From Winogradskyella costae (lineage in GTDB: Bacteria; Bacteroidota; Bacteroidia; Flavobacteriales; Flavobacteriaceae), in NCBI RefSeq assembly GCF_013403865.1, contig NZ_JABFDK010000001.1, positions 372,001 to 436,000 on the forward strand: a DNA stretch of 64,000 bases. Reading direction: 5' to 3'. The translations under genes were made by a program, and so were the position numbers. Below the pieces are notes generated by a model. It was not told the origin of the DNA, made no database searches, and saw only the letters and a program-made list of their open reading frames with translations. Shown here in pieces: positions 42,624-50,632 of this stretch; position 1 is the stretch's first letter; each line of letters opens with the position of its first letter.

Positions 42624-44126
42624 TTACTGCTTCACTATTTTAGAGGTAAATTCTCTTCCATTACTAACCACTTTCATTAGATATAAACCTGTTGTTAAAT
42701 TTGATACATCTAGTGTTTTAGATTTACTTTCTAAAACGAGTTCACCTAATAAGTTATACATTTCAATTGTATCTATTGTTAAACTAGATTGAATGTGTAA
42801 TTCGTTTTGTACAGGATTAGGATAGATATTAATTTCAGAAACTTTAAACTCTGGTGTAGACAAATTACCATCTTGTACTAATAAATCAAACCATAACGAA
42901 CCTCCTCTATCAGTAGAATCATCATTCCAAGCTTGTAAATAATAAGATGTATTAGGAGATACAGAGACATCTTCTAATGATGCATTACTGCACCCATTGT
43001 CTAAGGGAACTAAATCATAACAATCTCCTTCCCATAATTGTAAATTGTATCCTGAATCTATAATAACATCAACCGTTAGATTTTCACCTGAATTAAAGGC
43101 AAACCAAACATCTTTTCTATTAGCGACATCACTGCAACTAGGTGTTTGTAAGGACGTCGTGGCAAATTCATTATTTGCTGTTATCATTTCACCGAAGGTC
43201 AATAGATTAATGGTATATCCACAATTATCATTTGAATTGACTCCGCAAACATTTTCTACTTCAAAATTACTATTACATCCAGGTGCATTATTTTCAAAAA
43301 TACCTGGAAGCATAACACCTTCTTCTATATTACTATCTATAAAAAAACAGACTTGATCTGTACTACAAATTGATAAATTGGGATTGTTTCTTATAATTAA
43401 ACCATCATCAAAATAACTTCCTGCAAAGATTGCACTAATATCTGTTAAGTTCTGATTGCCTTCTATATATAAAAAATCATCAAAACCACTGGACACAAGA
43501 CCATTTAAACTTTGAAGATTATTGTTATTAGAAATATGAACTGTTTCTCCATATATTTCATCAAGACCTGTTAAATCTATGAGACTGTCATTATCAGAGA
43601 TACTTGTATATTCTGCTGCTGCATAATTTTCTAATCCATTTAAGTTTAAAAGGGCATCATTGTTTTCAATATAAAGCCAAGTAAGTGGACTAAAAGAACT
43701 AGGTGCACCATCTACACTAAGCAACATAGGGTTATTAGTAATAGTAAATGAGCTTTCAAAATCAGATTGACTTTGAAAATTTTCTAATCCATTAATCGTT
43801 AATAATGATGCGTTATTAGATATAGAAAACGTCGTGCCTGTACCTTCAACATATTGTATAATTATATTAGGGTTTAAGCCATTTGTATTTTGTAATATTA
43901 AATTATTACTAATTGAAAAACTCGTACAAGATTCTATTTGATGAAGTCCGTTTAAATCGGTAATATCATCTCCTGAAATAACAAAGCTATCAACTTCTGT
44001 ACAGTTTGGATAGTTGGTAGCAAAGGCATCTATTTCTGCTTGTGAAATAAATATGCCTCCTGTTGGTGGACATTGACTAAAACTTAGTATTGGTAATAAG
44101 AAAAAGAAGAGTAGTAAATGTTTCAT
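42624..44126 (-). CDS. Type IX secretion sorting-domain protein with receptor-L/LRR-like repeats
   Basis: 500 residues: a signal peptide ending near LSFSQ, about 220 residues of repeats with the phrase 'sISNN.sL.slNGLe' (beta-helical, receptor L-domain-like), then a beta-sandwich with VWFAFNSGENLTVDV and SYYLQAWNDDS (a bacterial pre-peptidase-like domain). The type A sorting domain reads INIYPNPVQNELHIQ, NLTTGLYLMKV and TSKIVKQ. It is exported through the outer membrane and probably attached to the cell surface; the ligand is unknown. It lacks the box shared by the four genes further up. Confidence 0.88.
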   Translation of the reverse strand: MKHLLLFFFLLPILSFSQCPPTGGIFISQAEIDAFATNYPNCTEVDSFVISGDDITDLNGLHQIESCTSFSISNNLILQNTNGLNPNIIIQYVEGTGTTFSISNNASLLTINGLENFQSQSDFESSFTITNNPMLLSVDGAPSSFSPLTWLYIENNDALLNLNGLENYAAAEYTSISDNDSLIDLTGLDEIYGETVHISNNNNLQSLNGLVSSGFDDFLYIEGNQNLTDISAIFAGSYFDDGLIIRNNPNLSICSTDQVCFFIDSNIEEGVMLPGIFENNAPGCNSNFEVENVCGVNSNDNCGYTINLLTFGEMITANNEFATTSLQTPSCSDVANRKDVWFAFNSGENLTVDVIIDSGYNLQLWEGDCYDLVPLDNGCSNASLEDVSVSPNTSYYLQAWNDDSTDRGGSLWFDLLVQDGNLSTPEFKVSEINIYPNPVQNELHIQSSLTIDTIEMYNLLGELVLESKSKTLDVSNLTTGLYLMKVVSNGREFTSKIVKQ

Positions 44127-44159
44127 TTTTTGGCATTTACTCTAAAGGTAAAAAAAAAT

Positions 44160-44246
44160 TTAGAATAATAGCAATAGAACTATTCCTATGATGATATAGA
44201 ATAGCACAAGAAAAAGTTCTAATTTATTTTGCTTTAAATACTTCAT
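44160..44246 (-). CDS. Candidate 28-residue single-helix membrane peptide
   Basis: A short frame in the gap between two larger minus-strand genes. It starts ATG 44246 and stops TAA 44162-44160. The peptide has a basic polar start (MKYLKQNKLE) and then 18 almost wholly hydrophobic residues (LFLVLFYIIIGIVLLLLF). This is a clean single membrane helix with positive-inside charge. It lies just after the terminator at 44257-44290. No ribosome-binding site or promoter is convincing, so it could be chance in AT-rich DNA. Confidence 0.4.
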   Translation of the reverse strand: MKYLKQNKLELFLVLFYIIIGIVLLLLF

Positions 44247-44256
44247 AAATGATAAA

Positions 44257-44290
44257 AAAAGTTGGACTAAAATTAATTAGTCCAACTTTT
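44257..44290 (-). terminator. Terminator after the 343-residue exported protein gene
   Basis: A 14-bp perfect stem (AAAAGTTGGACTAA and complement) with a six-base loop; a T run follows on the minus strand. Confidence 0.85.
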
Positions 44291-44318
44291 CGAAATTTTA
44301 GAATTAATTTTACTATTA

Positions 44319-45350
44319 TTAGTTTACGTTAACCGTATTACCACAACCCGAATTTTTGCGGTACACTTGTACATTAGTAGAATCATAAGCATTACTTCCA
44401 CCAGACTTCGTTATTTTTTGTAAATAAGCATCTTGATCACAGCTCCATCTGGCTGTTCCACCAGCACTAATTCTTGTTCCTGGATTACTACTTCCAGCTC
44501 TACCTACATAAATTTCATTATTCGAGTTATTACGAAGTGTTACCGTGTTTTTTAACTCTGATGCCTGATAGTTTGCCTCATTTTGTTTTATTCTTCTTTG
44601 CAAGTCTTTATACTCTGGCGTAGCCTTGATTGAATCGTTATAACGTTTTATTTCTTCGTCTCCAGCTTCTCTTGCGCGTTTAATTTTGGCGATATCTGTT
44701 TTGTCTTGGGCCGTTATTGGACTCGCTTGTTTGGCTTTCATAGCCGTGACGTAATCGTTAAATATCTTTTCAATATTTACAGTTTGAATATACTTATAGG
44801 TTGGTGATTGTCCTGTAGCTTCTAACTTTGCTTTCATGCGTCCTAAAAAACCACCTTTCTTCTTTTTCTTCTTTCCTGTGTCATCTTTTGCTTCGCTACG
44901 GTCTTTAACCATAACATATACAGCAGTGACATTTTTCACTTCTGGAACACCGTCACTTGGTATGTAACTAATCTTAAATAACAAATCGTCGATTACCATA
45001 TAACCATCGAGTCCTCTTTTGTAAGTGTTTTTTATGGTCATTACATTTGGGTAACTATCTACTCTATCATAATCGCCTAGTTCAGACGCTCCAAAACCAC
45101 CATAACTTTCTGAAACGGGTTTAGCTTCAAAACCCACAGGTTGTCCTGTTGCCAATTTTTTTACGGTTATTGTTACCACTGGTTTTCCACTTACAATAGC
45201 TATAGTACCATCGTCATTTATAGATATGCCAGAAAAACCTTCGTAGGTTGCTGTCTCACCATTAGCCTCTAGAGCTTCGTAAAAGGTTTTTTGAGCTTGC
45301 GCTATGGTTGCTGTAAAAATTAGAGCAACCGTTATCATTATTTTTTTCAT
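44319..45350 (-). CDS. Unrecognised exported protein with polylysine segment (box-controlled gene A)
   Basis: 343 residues with a clear signal peptide (cut near TIAQAQ). Beta-rich N-terminal half (FSGISINDDGTIAIV, VVTITVKKL), then DTGKKKKKKGGFLGRMKAKL, a strikingly basic stretch near residue 165, then a helical coiled region (DIAKIKRAREAGDEEIKRYND) and a small C-terminal domain (RNNSNNEIYVGRAGS, SGCGNTVNVN) with two Cys. No family is recognised and no sorting domain is present. It has its own promoter carrying the shared 30-bp box at 45418-45447, and its own terminator. Confidence 0.75.
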   Translation of the reverse strand: MKKIMITVALIFTATIAQAQKTFYEALEANGETATYEGFSGISINDDGTIAIVSGKPVVTITVKKLATGQPVGFEAKPVSESYGGFGASELGDYDRVDSYPNVMTIKNTYKRGLDGYMVIDDLLFKISYIPSDGVPEVKNVTAVYVMVKDRSEAKDDTGKKKKKKGGFLGRMKAKLEATGQSPTYKYIQTVNIEKIFNDYVTAMKAKQASPITAQDKTDIAKIKRAREAGDEEIKRYNDSIKATPEYKDLQRRIKQNEANYQASELKNTVTLRNNSNNEIYVGRAGSSNPGTRISAGGTARWSCDQDAYLQKITKSGGSNAYDSTNVQVYRKNSGCGNTVNVN

Positions 45351-45380
45351 AATAGGTTAAATTTTAAGTTTATATAGTGT

Positions 45381-45447
45381 CAAATATCGAATATGACAGA
45401 GCTAAAAAATGAAGTAAGTTTCTGAAATGCCGTTTTTAACTTCTAAA
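45381..45447 (-). promoter_or_regulatory. Shared activator-type box plus GATATTTG promoter, copy A
   Basis: A 30-bp box at 45447-45418 (minus: TTTAGAAGTTaAAA, six bases, TTTcAGAAAc), exactly 29 bp, then GATATTTG at 45388-45381, 30 bp before the ATG. No TTG -33 element lies in the spacer. The other copies are at 45972, 48676 and 50561. Confidence 0.8.
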
Positions 45448-45484
45448 AAATAAGGACTTCTAAAAATTTGAATTACCCCGAAAT

Positions 45485-45943
45485 TTATTCAGAAACCGCT
45501 ACAACAAACGCTTTAATTTTTTGTTGTGTCATAGCAATAACCTTCGCTTCATTTTTGCTGTAAAAATTACTATAACTAAAGTCCGTCCAATCTTCGCTAT
45601 CTGCATCTGCTGCTTTTACCATAACAAAACTTTCGTTATCGTAGGTAATAACAAAAAGTCCGTAATCGTTGTAAAAAACAGGAATCCCCAACTCTTTACT
45701 TTCGTCTTTTTGATACTTATAAATTGCAGGCATACATTGAGCACAAGCCGCAATTGCTAATACCTTATCGCCTGCAAACTCTCCGTATTGAAAAAGTTTA
45801 GATTTGGTTGGCTTATTGCCTATCCCCTTTTCGGCTTCTAACAAATGGTAAGTACCGTTAATGGCTTCTGTAGGAATTTCACTTTGAGAAAAAAGTACAG
45901 ATGATGTAAATGCTATAATAAGGTAGGCTATAATTGTTTTCAT
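45485..45943 (-). CDS. Unrecognised small exported protein (box-controlled gene B)
   Basis: 152 residues: a signal peptide ending near VLFSQ and a compact mature domain. It has two Cys in ACAQCMP (CxxC), and Tyr/Asp-rich strands (YNDYGLFVITYDNESFVMVK, DWTDFSYSNFYS). The CxxC could bind metal or form a disulfide; there is no thioredoxin fold around it as far as I can tell. No family is recognised. It is preceded by its own copy of the shared box and promoter. Confidence 0.7.
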   Translation of the reverse strand: MKTIIAYLIIAFTSSVLFSQSEIPTEAINGTYHLLEAEKGIGNKPTKSKLFQYGEFAGDKVLAIAACAQCMPAIYKYQKDESKELGIPVFYNDYGLFVITYDNESFVMVKAADADSEDWTDFSYSNFYSKNEAKVIAMTQQKIKAFVVAVSE

Positions 45944-45971
45944 AATTAGGTTATGTTTTAGATTTATGACA

Positions 45972-46038
45972 CAAATATCTATGATGCTGTCGTTGGTTTA
46001 GTGTATCAGTTTCTAAAACACCACTTTCAACTTCTAAA
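45972..46038 (-). promoter_or_regulatory. Shared activator-type box plus GATATTTG promoter, copy B
   Basis: Box at 46038-46009 (minus: TTTAGAAGTTGAAA, six bases, TTTtAGAAAC), 29 bp, then GATATTTG at 45979-45972, 28 bp before the ATG of the 152-residue protein. The box begins 5 bp from the terminator of the preceding gene. Confidence 0.8.
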
Positions 46039-46043
46039 CAAAA

Positions 46044-46074
46044 AAATCTCGTAAGCCTTACACTTACGAGATTT
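46044..46074 (-). terminator. Terminator after the LamG sorting-domain protein gene
   Basis: AAATCTCGTAAG (46044-46055) pairs with CTTACGAGATTT (46063-46074), followed on the minus strand by a T run. The same stem recurs at 48749-48779. Confidence 0.85.
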
Positions 46075-46095
46075 CTAAAAAAACACAACTATGTA

Positions 46096-48648
46096 TTATT
46101 CCTTGATGAAACGTTTGGTTGAAACGTTTCCGTTTACATCTTCTATTTTAATTAAGAATACTCCGTTTGGTAAACGAGAAACATCAATCTGTTTATTTTC
46201 AGTTCTAATCACTTCTTTACCTAAAATAGAATAGACGCTTGCTTGTTTGATGTTTTGAGTCATTTCTATGTTTAATATTGAATTTGTTGGATTTGGATAT
46301 AGTTTGATTTCATTTTCATTTAGTTGAAAATCATTTGTACTTAAAAATGGTGCTCCAAACTCATAAACTCCCATATCTACAGTTGTATTAAAAACACGTT
46401 GGTTTCCTAATAAATCTGTGGATTCAAAAACAAAACTGTTGTCTCCTGTATCAACCGCAGGCGAACCAGAAGTTAATGTAAAGTCCCCATTTGCAGCATC
46501 CGTAAATAGAGGATTAGAGTTAGTTGTATTACTTGTATTTGTAATTACAGCATCGTTAAAATTGGCTTCATCTATAGAATTTAAAACATTTACAGATGTA
46601 GGTGGCTGTTCATATAAATCTGTTATAGAACGTGCAGTTAAACCACCAGTAGCTGTATTACCCCAAAAAATAGAATTAGCTACTGTTGTATTTACTGCCC
46701 CTGCATTTCCACTTCTACTTATAGCTAACGTTGATCTACTAAAGTTATTTAAATTTTGCTCTGTACCTGTATCGCTATTACTAACGAATGTAGAATTAAT
46801 GATGTCTATATTTAAAGTAGAACTGCTACTAATACTTAAATTCCTAAGCCATGCCGAACTACCAGCATAGCCTTGTGCAGTTGTACTATTCAAATTTCCT
46901 GCAATATTACCATCAAATAAACTATTGGTAATATTTATATTTGCATCAGTATCGTCACGAACAAAGCTATATATAGCTGTTGCCCATCGAGCCATATTAT
47001 TAGAGAATATACAGTTTTCAATATTCAACTCACCTAATATCCCTGTTCCATTAAGATCATATTCAGCTAATAAACCTGCATTGCCGTTTCTTGAAACATT
47101 ATCTTTTATAATACAATTTTTAAGGGTTAGCTTAATAACCCCAGAATCTTTTACAATTGCACCACCACTCTCAAAAGCATCTAAATTATTATGTGCATCA
47201 CTTACTATTATACCTTCTAATAATAAATTATTTCCGTATTCCGTAATATTTATGACATGGTAACTATTATCTGCATTTCGAGTTGTGTTTGAATAGCTAG
47301 AAATAAAATCGGTTATATTTACATCATTATCTTGTAAATCTCCTGATAAAATAGTCGTATTTAAAACATGATCTGCATCAGATTCCTGAGTTTCTGTTCC
47401 ATTAAACCCTCCGATAATTTTTAAATTTTCTTTGTTTACTGTAAAATAAATGCTTCTATCAAAAGCATGTGGTTTATAATTACCTGACGCAACCCAAATA
47501 TGATCACCAGAGTTTGCCAAATCTAACGCTGTATTTAAATTAATATATGCATCAGACCAGCTACTACCATCATTATTTCCTGTTGCATTATAGTTAACAT
47601 AAGTTGGTATTCCTGTATTCTTAAAAATAAGGGGTGCAGACCATGATGAATAACTACCATTTCCACAATCTTTTCTAACATAAACTTTATAAGTTTCTGG
47701 CGATGTTCCAGTAATAGTTGTACTTGCTCCTCCTGAAACACTTGAAACAACTGTAGCAGAAGAAAAAGGTTGAGAAACTTCATGATACGCAATATCCACA
47801 GTTTGTGTACCTGGTACATTTACATCTATATTTGTAGCTGTAATATTAGAAGTAAATAACTGATTAGTAATTCCTACACAAAAATTATAGTCACCAATAG
47901 ATGTTATTTCTGCAGCTGATATCTCTCTATCATAAATTAATATATCATCAATAACGTCTCTATAACTGCTTGTAGCCGTCGGGTATGAAGATCTATTTCT
48001 TGCTAAACCAACAATACCGTTACTATCAAATCCTCTATTACTATAACTTGAGGCACTTGGATTCCCAGTCGAATCCACTAATTGCCCGTCAACATAAATT
48101 TTTGAAATTAACATATGTGTTGTAATAGCAATATGATGCCATTGATCATCACTAATATCCATAGATGTTATATTATAAACAATATAGTTAGAACCCACAT
48201 TAAATCTTGAATAGTGGTTTATCTCTCCATCTTTTAAATAAATATGGTAACCTTTGTTAAAAGTTCCTCCAAGGTCATAAATTATTGTTCTTTCATTATT
48301 ATCATTGGTTGCCGTCTTAATCCAAAATGACAAAGAAATATCATCATAAGAAGAGTCGTGATCTAAGTTTACTCGTTGAAAATCATCTCCATTTAACTGT
48401 AAAGCTCCATTAGCTGTACCAAATCTATCATTAACAAATAGTGAAGCTGATCCATGTTGAGAAAAATTAGCGCCATTAGCACCATCTACTAAAGACCCAT
48501 TATCAAATCCATACTGAGCTATTAAATTAGTAGTAGGAAATTGGGCGAAAGAAAAACTACATATAAGTAGTAATAAATAAAATAATTTTGTTTTACTCAC
48601 GAGACATTTATTAATTATGTGTTCGTTAAAAAATGTAATTTTTTTCAT
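46096..48648 (-). CDS. LamG/beta-helix surface protein with type IX sorting domain (box-controlled gene C)
   Basis: 850 residues. A long signal peptide (residues 1-36, ending FSFAQ) precedes a LamG/concanavalin-like domain (~40-235: LQLNGDDFQRVNL, ISLSFWIKTATND, DDQWHHIAITTH). A fibronectin-like stretch (~260-345) and a right-handed beta-helix (~350-720: VSDAHNNLDAFESGGAI, NITNSLFDGNIAGN, NVLNSIDEANFND) follow, then a C-terminal type A sorting domain (LYPNPTNSILNIEM, SRLPNGVFLIKIED, STKRFIKE). Probably a secreted or surface glycan-binding protein. Its signal peptide and sorting domain are near-copies of those of the next gene, but the middle differs. Confidence 0.88.
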   Translation of the reverse strand: MKKITFFNEHIINKCLVSKTKLFYLLLLICSFSFAQFPTTNLIAQYGFDNGSLVDGANGANFSQHGSASLFVNDRFGTANGALQLNGDDFQRVNLDHDSSYDDISLSFWIKTATNDNNERTIIYDLGGTFNKGYHIYLKDGEINHYSRFNVGSNYIVYNITSMDISDDQWHHIAITTHMLISKIYVDGQLVDSTGNPSASSYSNRGFDSNGIVGLARNRSSYPTATSSYRDVIDDILIYDREISAAEITSIGDYNFCVGITNQLFTSNITATNIDVNVPGTQTVDIAYHEVSQPFSSATVVSSVSGGASTTITGTSPETYKVYVRKDCGNGSYSSWSAPLIFKNTGIPTYVNYNATGNNDGSSWSDAYINLNTALDLANSGDHIWVASGNYKPHAFDRSIYFTVNKENLKIIGGFNGTETQESDADHVLNTTILSGDLQDNDVNITDFISSYSNTTRNADNSYHVINITEYGNNLLLEGIIVSDAHNNLDAFESGGAIVKDSGVIKLTLKNCIIKDNVSRNGNAGLLAEYDLNGTGILGELNIENCIFSNNMARWATAIYSFVRDDTDANINITNSLFDGNIAGNLNSTTAQGYAGSSAWLRNLSISSSSTLNIDIINSTFVSNSDTGTEQNLNNFSRSTLAISRSGNAGAVNTTVANSIFWGNTATGGLTARSITDLYEQPPTSVNVLNSIDEANFNDAVITNTSNTTNSNPLFTDAANGDFTLTSGSPAVDTGDNSFVFESTDLLGNQRVFNTTVDMGVYEFGAPFLSTNDFQLNENEIKLYPNPTNSILNIEMTQNIKQASVYSILGKEVIRTENKQIDVSRLPNGVFLIKIEDVNGNVSTKRFIKE

Positions 48649-48675
48649 AATTGGTTTTTATTAAGATTTAGAAAA

Positions 48676-48742
48676 CAAATATCTACTATGAAGCTTCATT
48701 AAAATGGGGTGGGTTTCTGAAACACCATTTTCAACTTCTAAA
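48676..48742 (-). promoter_or_regulatory. Shared activator-type box plus GATATTTG promoter, copy C
   Basis: Box at 48742-48713 (minus: TTTAGAAGTTGAAA, six bases, TTTCAGAAAC), 29 bp, then GATATTTG at 48683-48676, 27 bp before the ATG. The box is 6 bp from the preceding terminator. Confidence 0.82.
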
Positions 48743-48748
48743 CAAAAA

Positions 48749-48779
48749 AAATCTCGTAAGCATAACACTTACGAGATTT
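48749..48779 (-). terminator. Terminator after the LRR sorting-domain protein gene
   Basis: AAATCTCGTAAG (48749-48760) and CTTACGAGATTT (48768-48779), with a T run beyond. It is a second copy of the 46044 stem with a different loop. Confidence 0.85.
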
Positions 48780-48801
48780 CTAAAAAAAACAAAACTATGT
48801 A

Positions 48802-50529
48802 TTATTGTTTGATAAAACGTTTGGTTGAAACGTTTCCGTTTTCATCTTCTATTTTAATTAAAAATATGCCGTTTAATAAACGAGAAACATCGATCTGTTT
48901 ATTTTGGGTTTTTAATACTTCTTTACCTAACATAGAATAGACAGTTGCTTGTTTGATGTTTTTAGTCATTTCTATATTTAAAATTGAATTTGTTGGGTTT
49001 GGGTGTAATGAGATTGTGTTTAGATTAAATTCATCTACGCTTAATGCTGCGCAATCTTCGCTATAACTTGCTGTTGCATCTTTCTGCCAAGTTGTTGGTG
49101 GTGTGAAGGCTGCGTCTATTTGAATGCACGTTAAATCTTGGTTGTTAAGTGCATTAAATTGAACAAAATTCGCATTGTTTCCATTTGCAACGTTTAAACT
49201 TGTTAAGGAATTGTTGTTCGCTTGTAAAACATTTAAAAAGGTGTTGTTTGATATATCTAAACTTGTAAAACTATTATCATCAATCTGTAAAGATTCTAGA
49301 GCTAAATTTGACGAGACATCTAAACTTGTTAAACCATTATTTATACCCTTTATATTTTTTAAAGCTGTATTGGATGACAGGTCTAAATTTGTTAAAGCAT
49401 TAGATTGAAAGGATAGATTTTCTAAAGCAGTATTTGATGATATATCTAGATTCGTTAAACCATTAAAGTCTAAAACGACACGTACTAAAACGGTATTATT
49501 AGAGAGATCTATACTTGTGATACTATTATTATAACAACTTAAATAAACTAAAGCCGTATTAGAAGATATATCTATACTTGTTAAATTATTGTTACCAGAA
49601 GATAATACTACTAAAGCTGTATTAGATGATACATTTAAACTTGAAATACTGCTATTATCATCACACCAAAGACGGGTTAAAAGCGTGTTTGTTGAGACAT
49701 CTAAACTAGACAATGCGTTAGATTGACAAAGCAATTCTAACAAAGCTGTATTTTGAGAAATATCTAAACTCGTTAATGCATTATCTCGACAATTTAAAAC
49801 TGAAATATTTGTAAAGGCCTCTATACCTGTTAAATCTGAAATATTTAAACCATTAACAATTACGGCTCCCGTAAAAGCACTAGCCTCACTACACTGTATT
49901 TCTGTATCACCATTGGTATTTATGGCAGTATTACCAACTAAGTAAGCTTTAAAGTTTGCGTCTGGGATGGTTACTGTGCAAGGTGTATAAGGTGAAAACA
50001 CAATATCATCAACTCCAAAATTTTGTGAGCTTCCATTAGTTGCTGTTATATCTATTATACTAACATTAGTCCAATTTAAGTTCACTGTAACAGCATTTTG
50101 AGCAACATTCGCTGTTACAACGGCATTACCTGGACTATTAACTGGTGTAAAAGTCCAGTTAACAGTACTAGCATTAGCAGAAAAAGCTTTGAGGCTTTGA
50201 ATATCTACTGCAGGAAAAAAAGCTAATCGAACAACTTGTTCAGGTTGCTGATTCATAACAGCCTTGCCTGTAGTACCTTGATTAAAAGTGCCAAGCAGAA
50301 TAGGTGTACCGCTACCACTGGCAGAAAAGTTAACCTCGTAACCATTAACAATTTGCTTTGCAATAATGTTTTGATTAGATGAACCAAAACTTAGTAATGT
50401 TCCTGTCTCCCAATCAAAAGTCTGTCCATAACTCAATGCAGAAATTATAGTAAATAAAAAAAGTAATTTTGTTTTACTCACGAAACATGTATGGATTAAG
50501 TGTTTGTGAAAAAATGTAATTTTTTTCAT
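48802..50529 (-). CDS. Leucine-rich-repeat surface protein with type IX sorting domain (box-controlled gene D)
   Basis: 575 residues. The long signal peptide (residues 1-36, ending LSYGQ) is followed by a ~140-residue beta-sandwich (VVRLAFFPAVDIQSLKAF, NFGVDDIVF). About ten leucine-rich repeats of 21 residues come next (~240-460, unit LTsLDiSsNTALe.L...NN), then a type A sorting domain (LHPNPTNSILNIEM, SRLLNGIFLIKIED, STKRFIKQ). Likely exposed on the surface for protein or glycan binding. It stands directly downstream of the LytTR regulator gene and has its own box-promoter. Confidence 0.9.
   Translation of the reverse strand: MKKITFFHKHLIHTCFVSKTKLLFLFTIISALSYGQTFDWETGTLLSFGSSNQNIIAKQIVNGYEVNFSASGSGTPILLGTFNQGTTGKAVMNQQPEQVVRLAFFPAVDIQSLKAFSANASTVNWTFTPVNSPGNAVVTANVAQNAVTVNLNWTNVSIIDITATNGSSQNFGVDDIVFSPYTPCTVTIPDANFKAYLVGNTAINTNGDTEIQCSEASAFTGAVIVNGLNISDLTGIEAFTNISVLNCRDNALTSLDISQNTALLELLCQSNALSSLDVSTNTLLTRLWCDDNSSISSLNVSSNTALVVLSSGNNNLTSIDISSNTALVYLSCYNNSITSIDLSNNTVLVRVVLDFNGLTNLDISSNTALENLSFQSNALTNLDLSSNTALKNIKGINNGLTSLDVSSNLALESLQIDDNSFTSLDISNNTFLNVLQANNNSLTSLNVANGNNANFVQFNALNNQDLTCIQIDAAFTPPTTWQKDATASYSEDCAALSVDEFNLNTISLHPNPTNSILNIEMTKNIKQATVYSMLGKEVLKTQNKQIDVSRLLNGIFLIKIEDENGNVSTKRFIKQ
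49150..49815 (-). repeat. 63-bp tandem repeats coding leucine-rich repeats
   Basis: About ten units of 63 bp (one of 66) encode 21-residue repeats with the frame LDxSxNTALxxL. The DNA units have diverged but keep the phrase for S-S-N-T-A-L, so copy number could vary by recombination. Confidence 0.75.
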
Positions 50530-50560
50530 AATAGGTTAAGAATTTTAAAGTTTATAAAAA

Positions 50561-50627
50561 CAAATATCTTAATCCAACCTACTAAAATTGTAACTAAATT
50601 TCTGAAACAGCACTTTCAACTTCTAAA
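50561..50627 (-). promoter_or_regulatory. Shared activator-type box plus GATATTTG promoter, copy D
   Basis: Box at 50627-50598 (minus: TTTAGAAGTTGAAA, six bases, TTTCAGAAAt), 29 bp, then GATATTTG at 50568-50561, 31 bp before the ATG. The box starts 5 bp after the LytTR regulator stop codon. Confidence 0.82.
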
Positions 50628-50632
50628 GCAAA

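Noticed and set aside
45521..45760. A Cys-rich 79-codon plus-strand frame within the 152-residue exported protein gene
   Set aside because: It lies opposite a gene with a signal peptide, promoter box and normal codon use, so it is a shadow frame.
46418..47263. Long plus-strand frames opposite the LamG/beta-helix protein
   Set aside because: They are shadows caused by the low-stop composition of the complementary repeats, with no family similarity.
49150..49815. CRISPR-like regular repeats
   Set aside because: The 63-bp periodicity is in frame and encodes leucine-rich repeats; no spacers of unrelated sequence and no cas genes.
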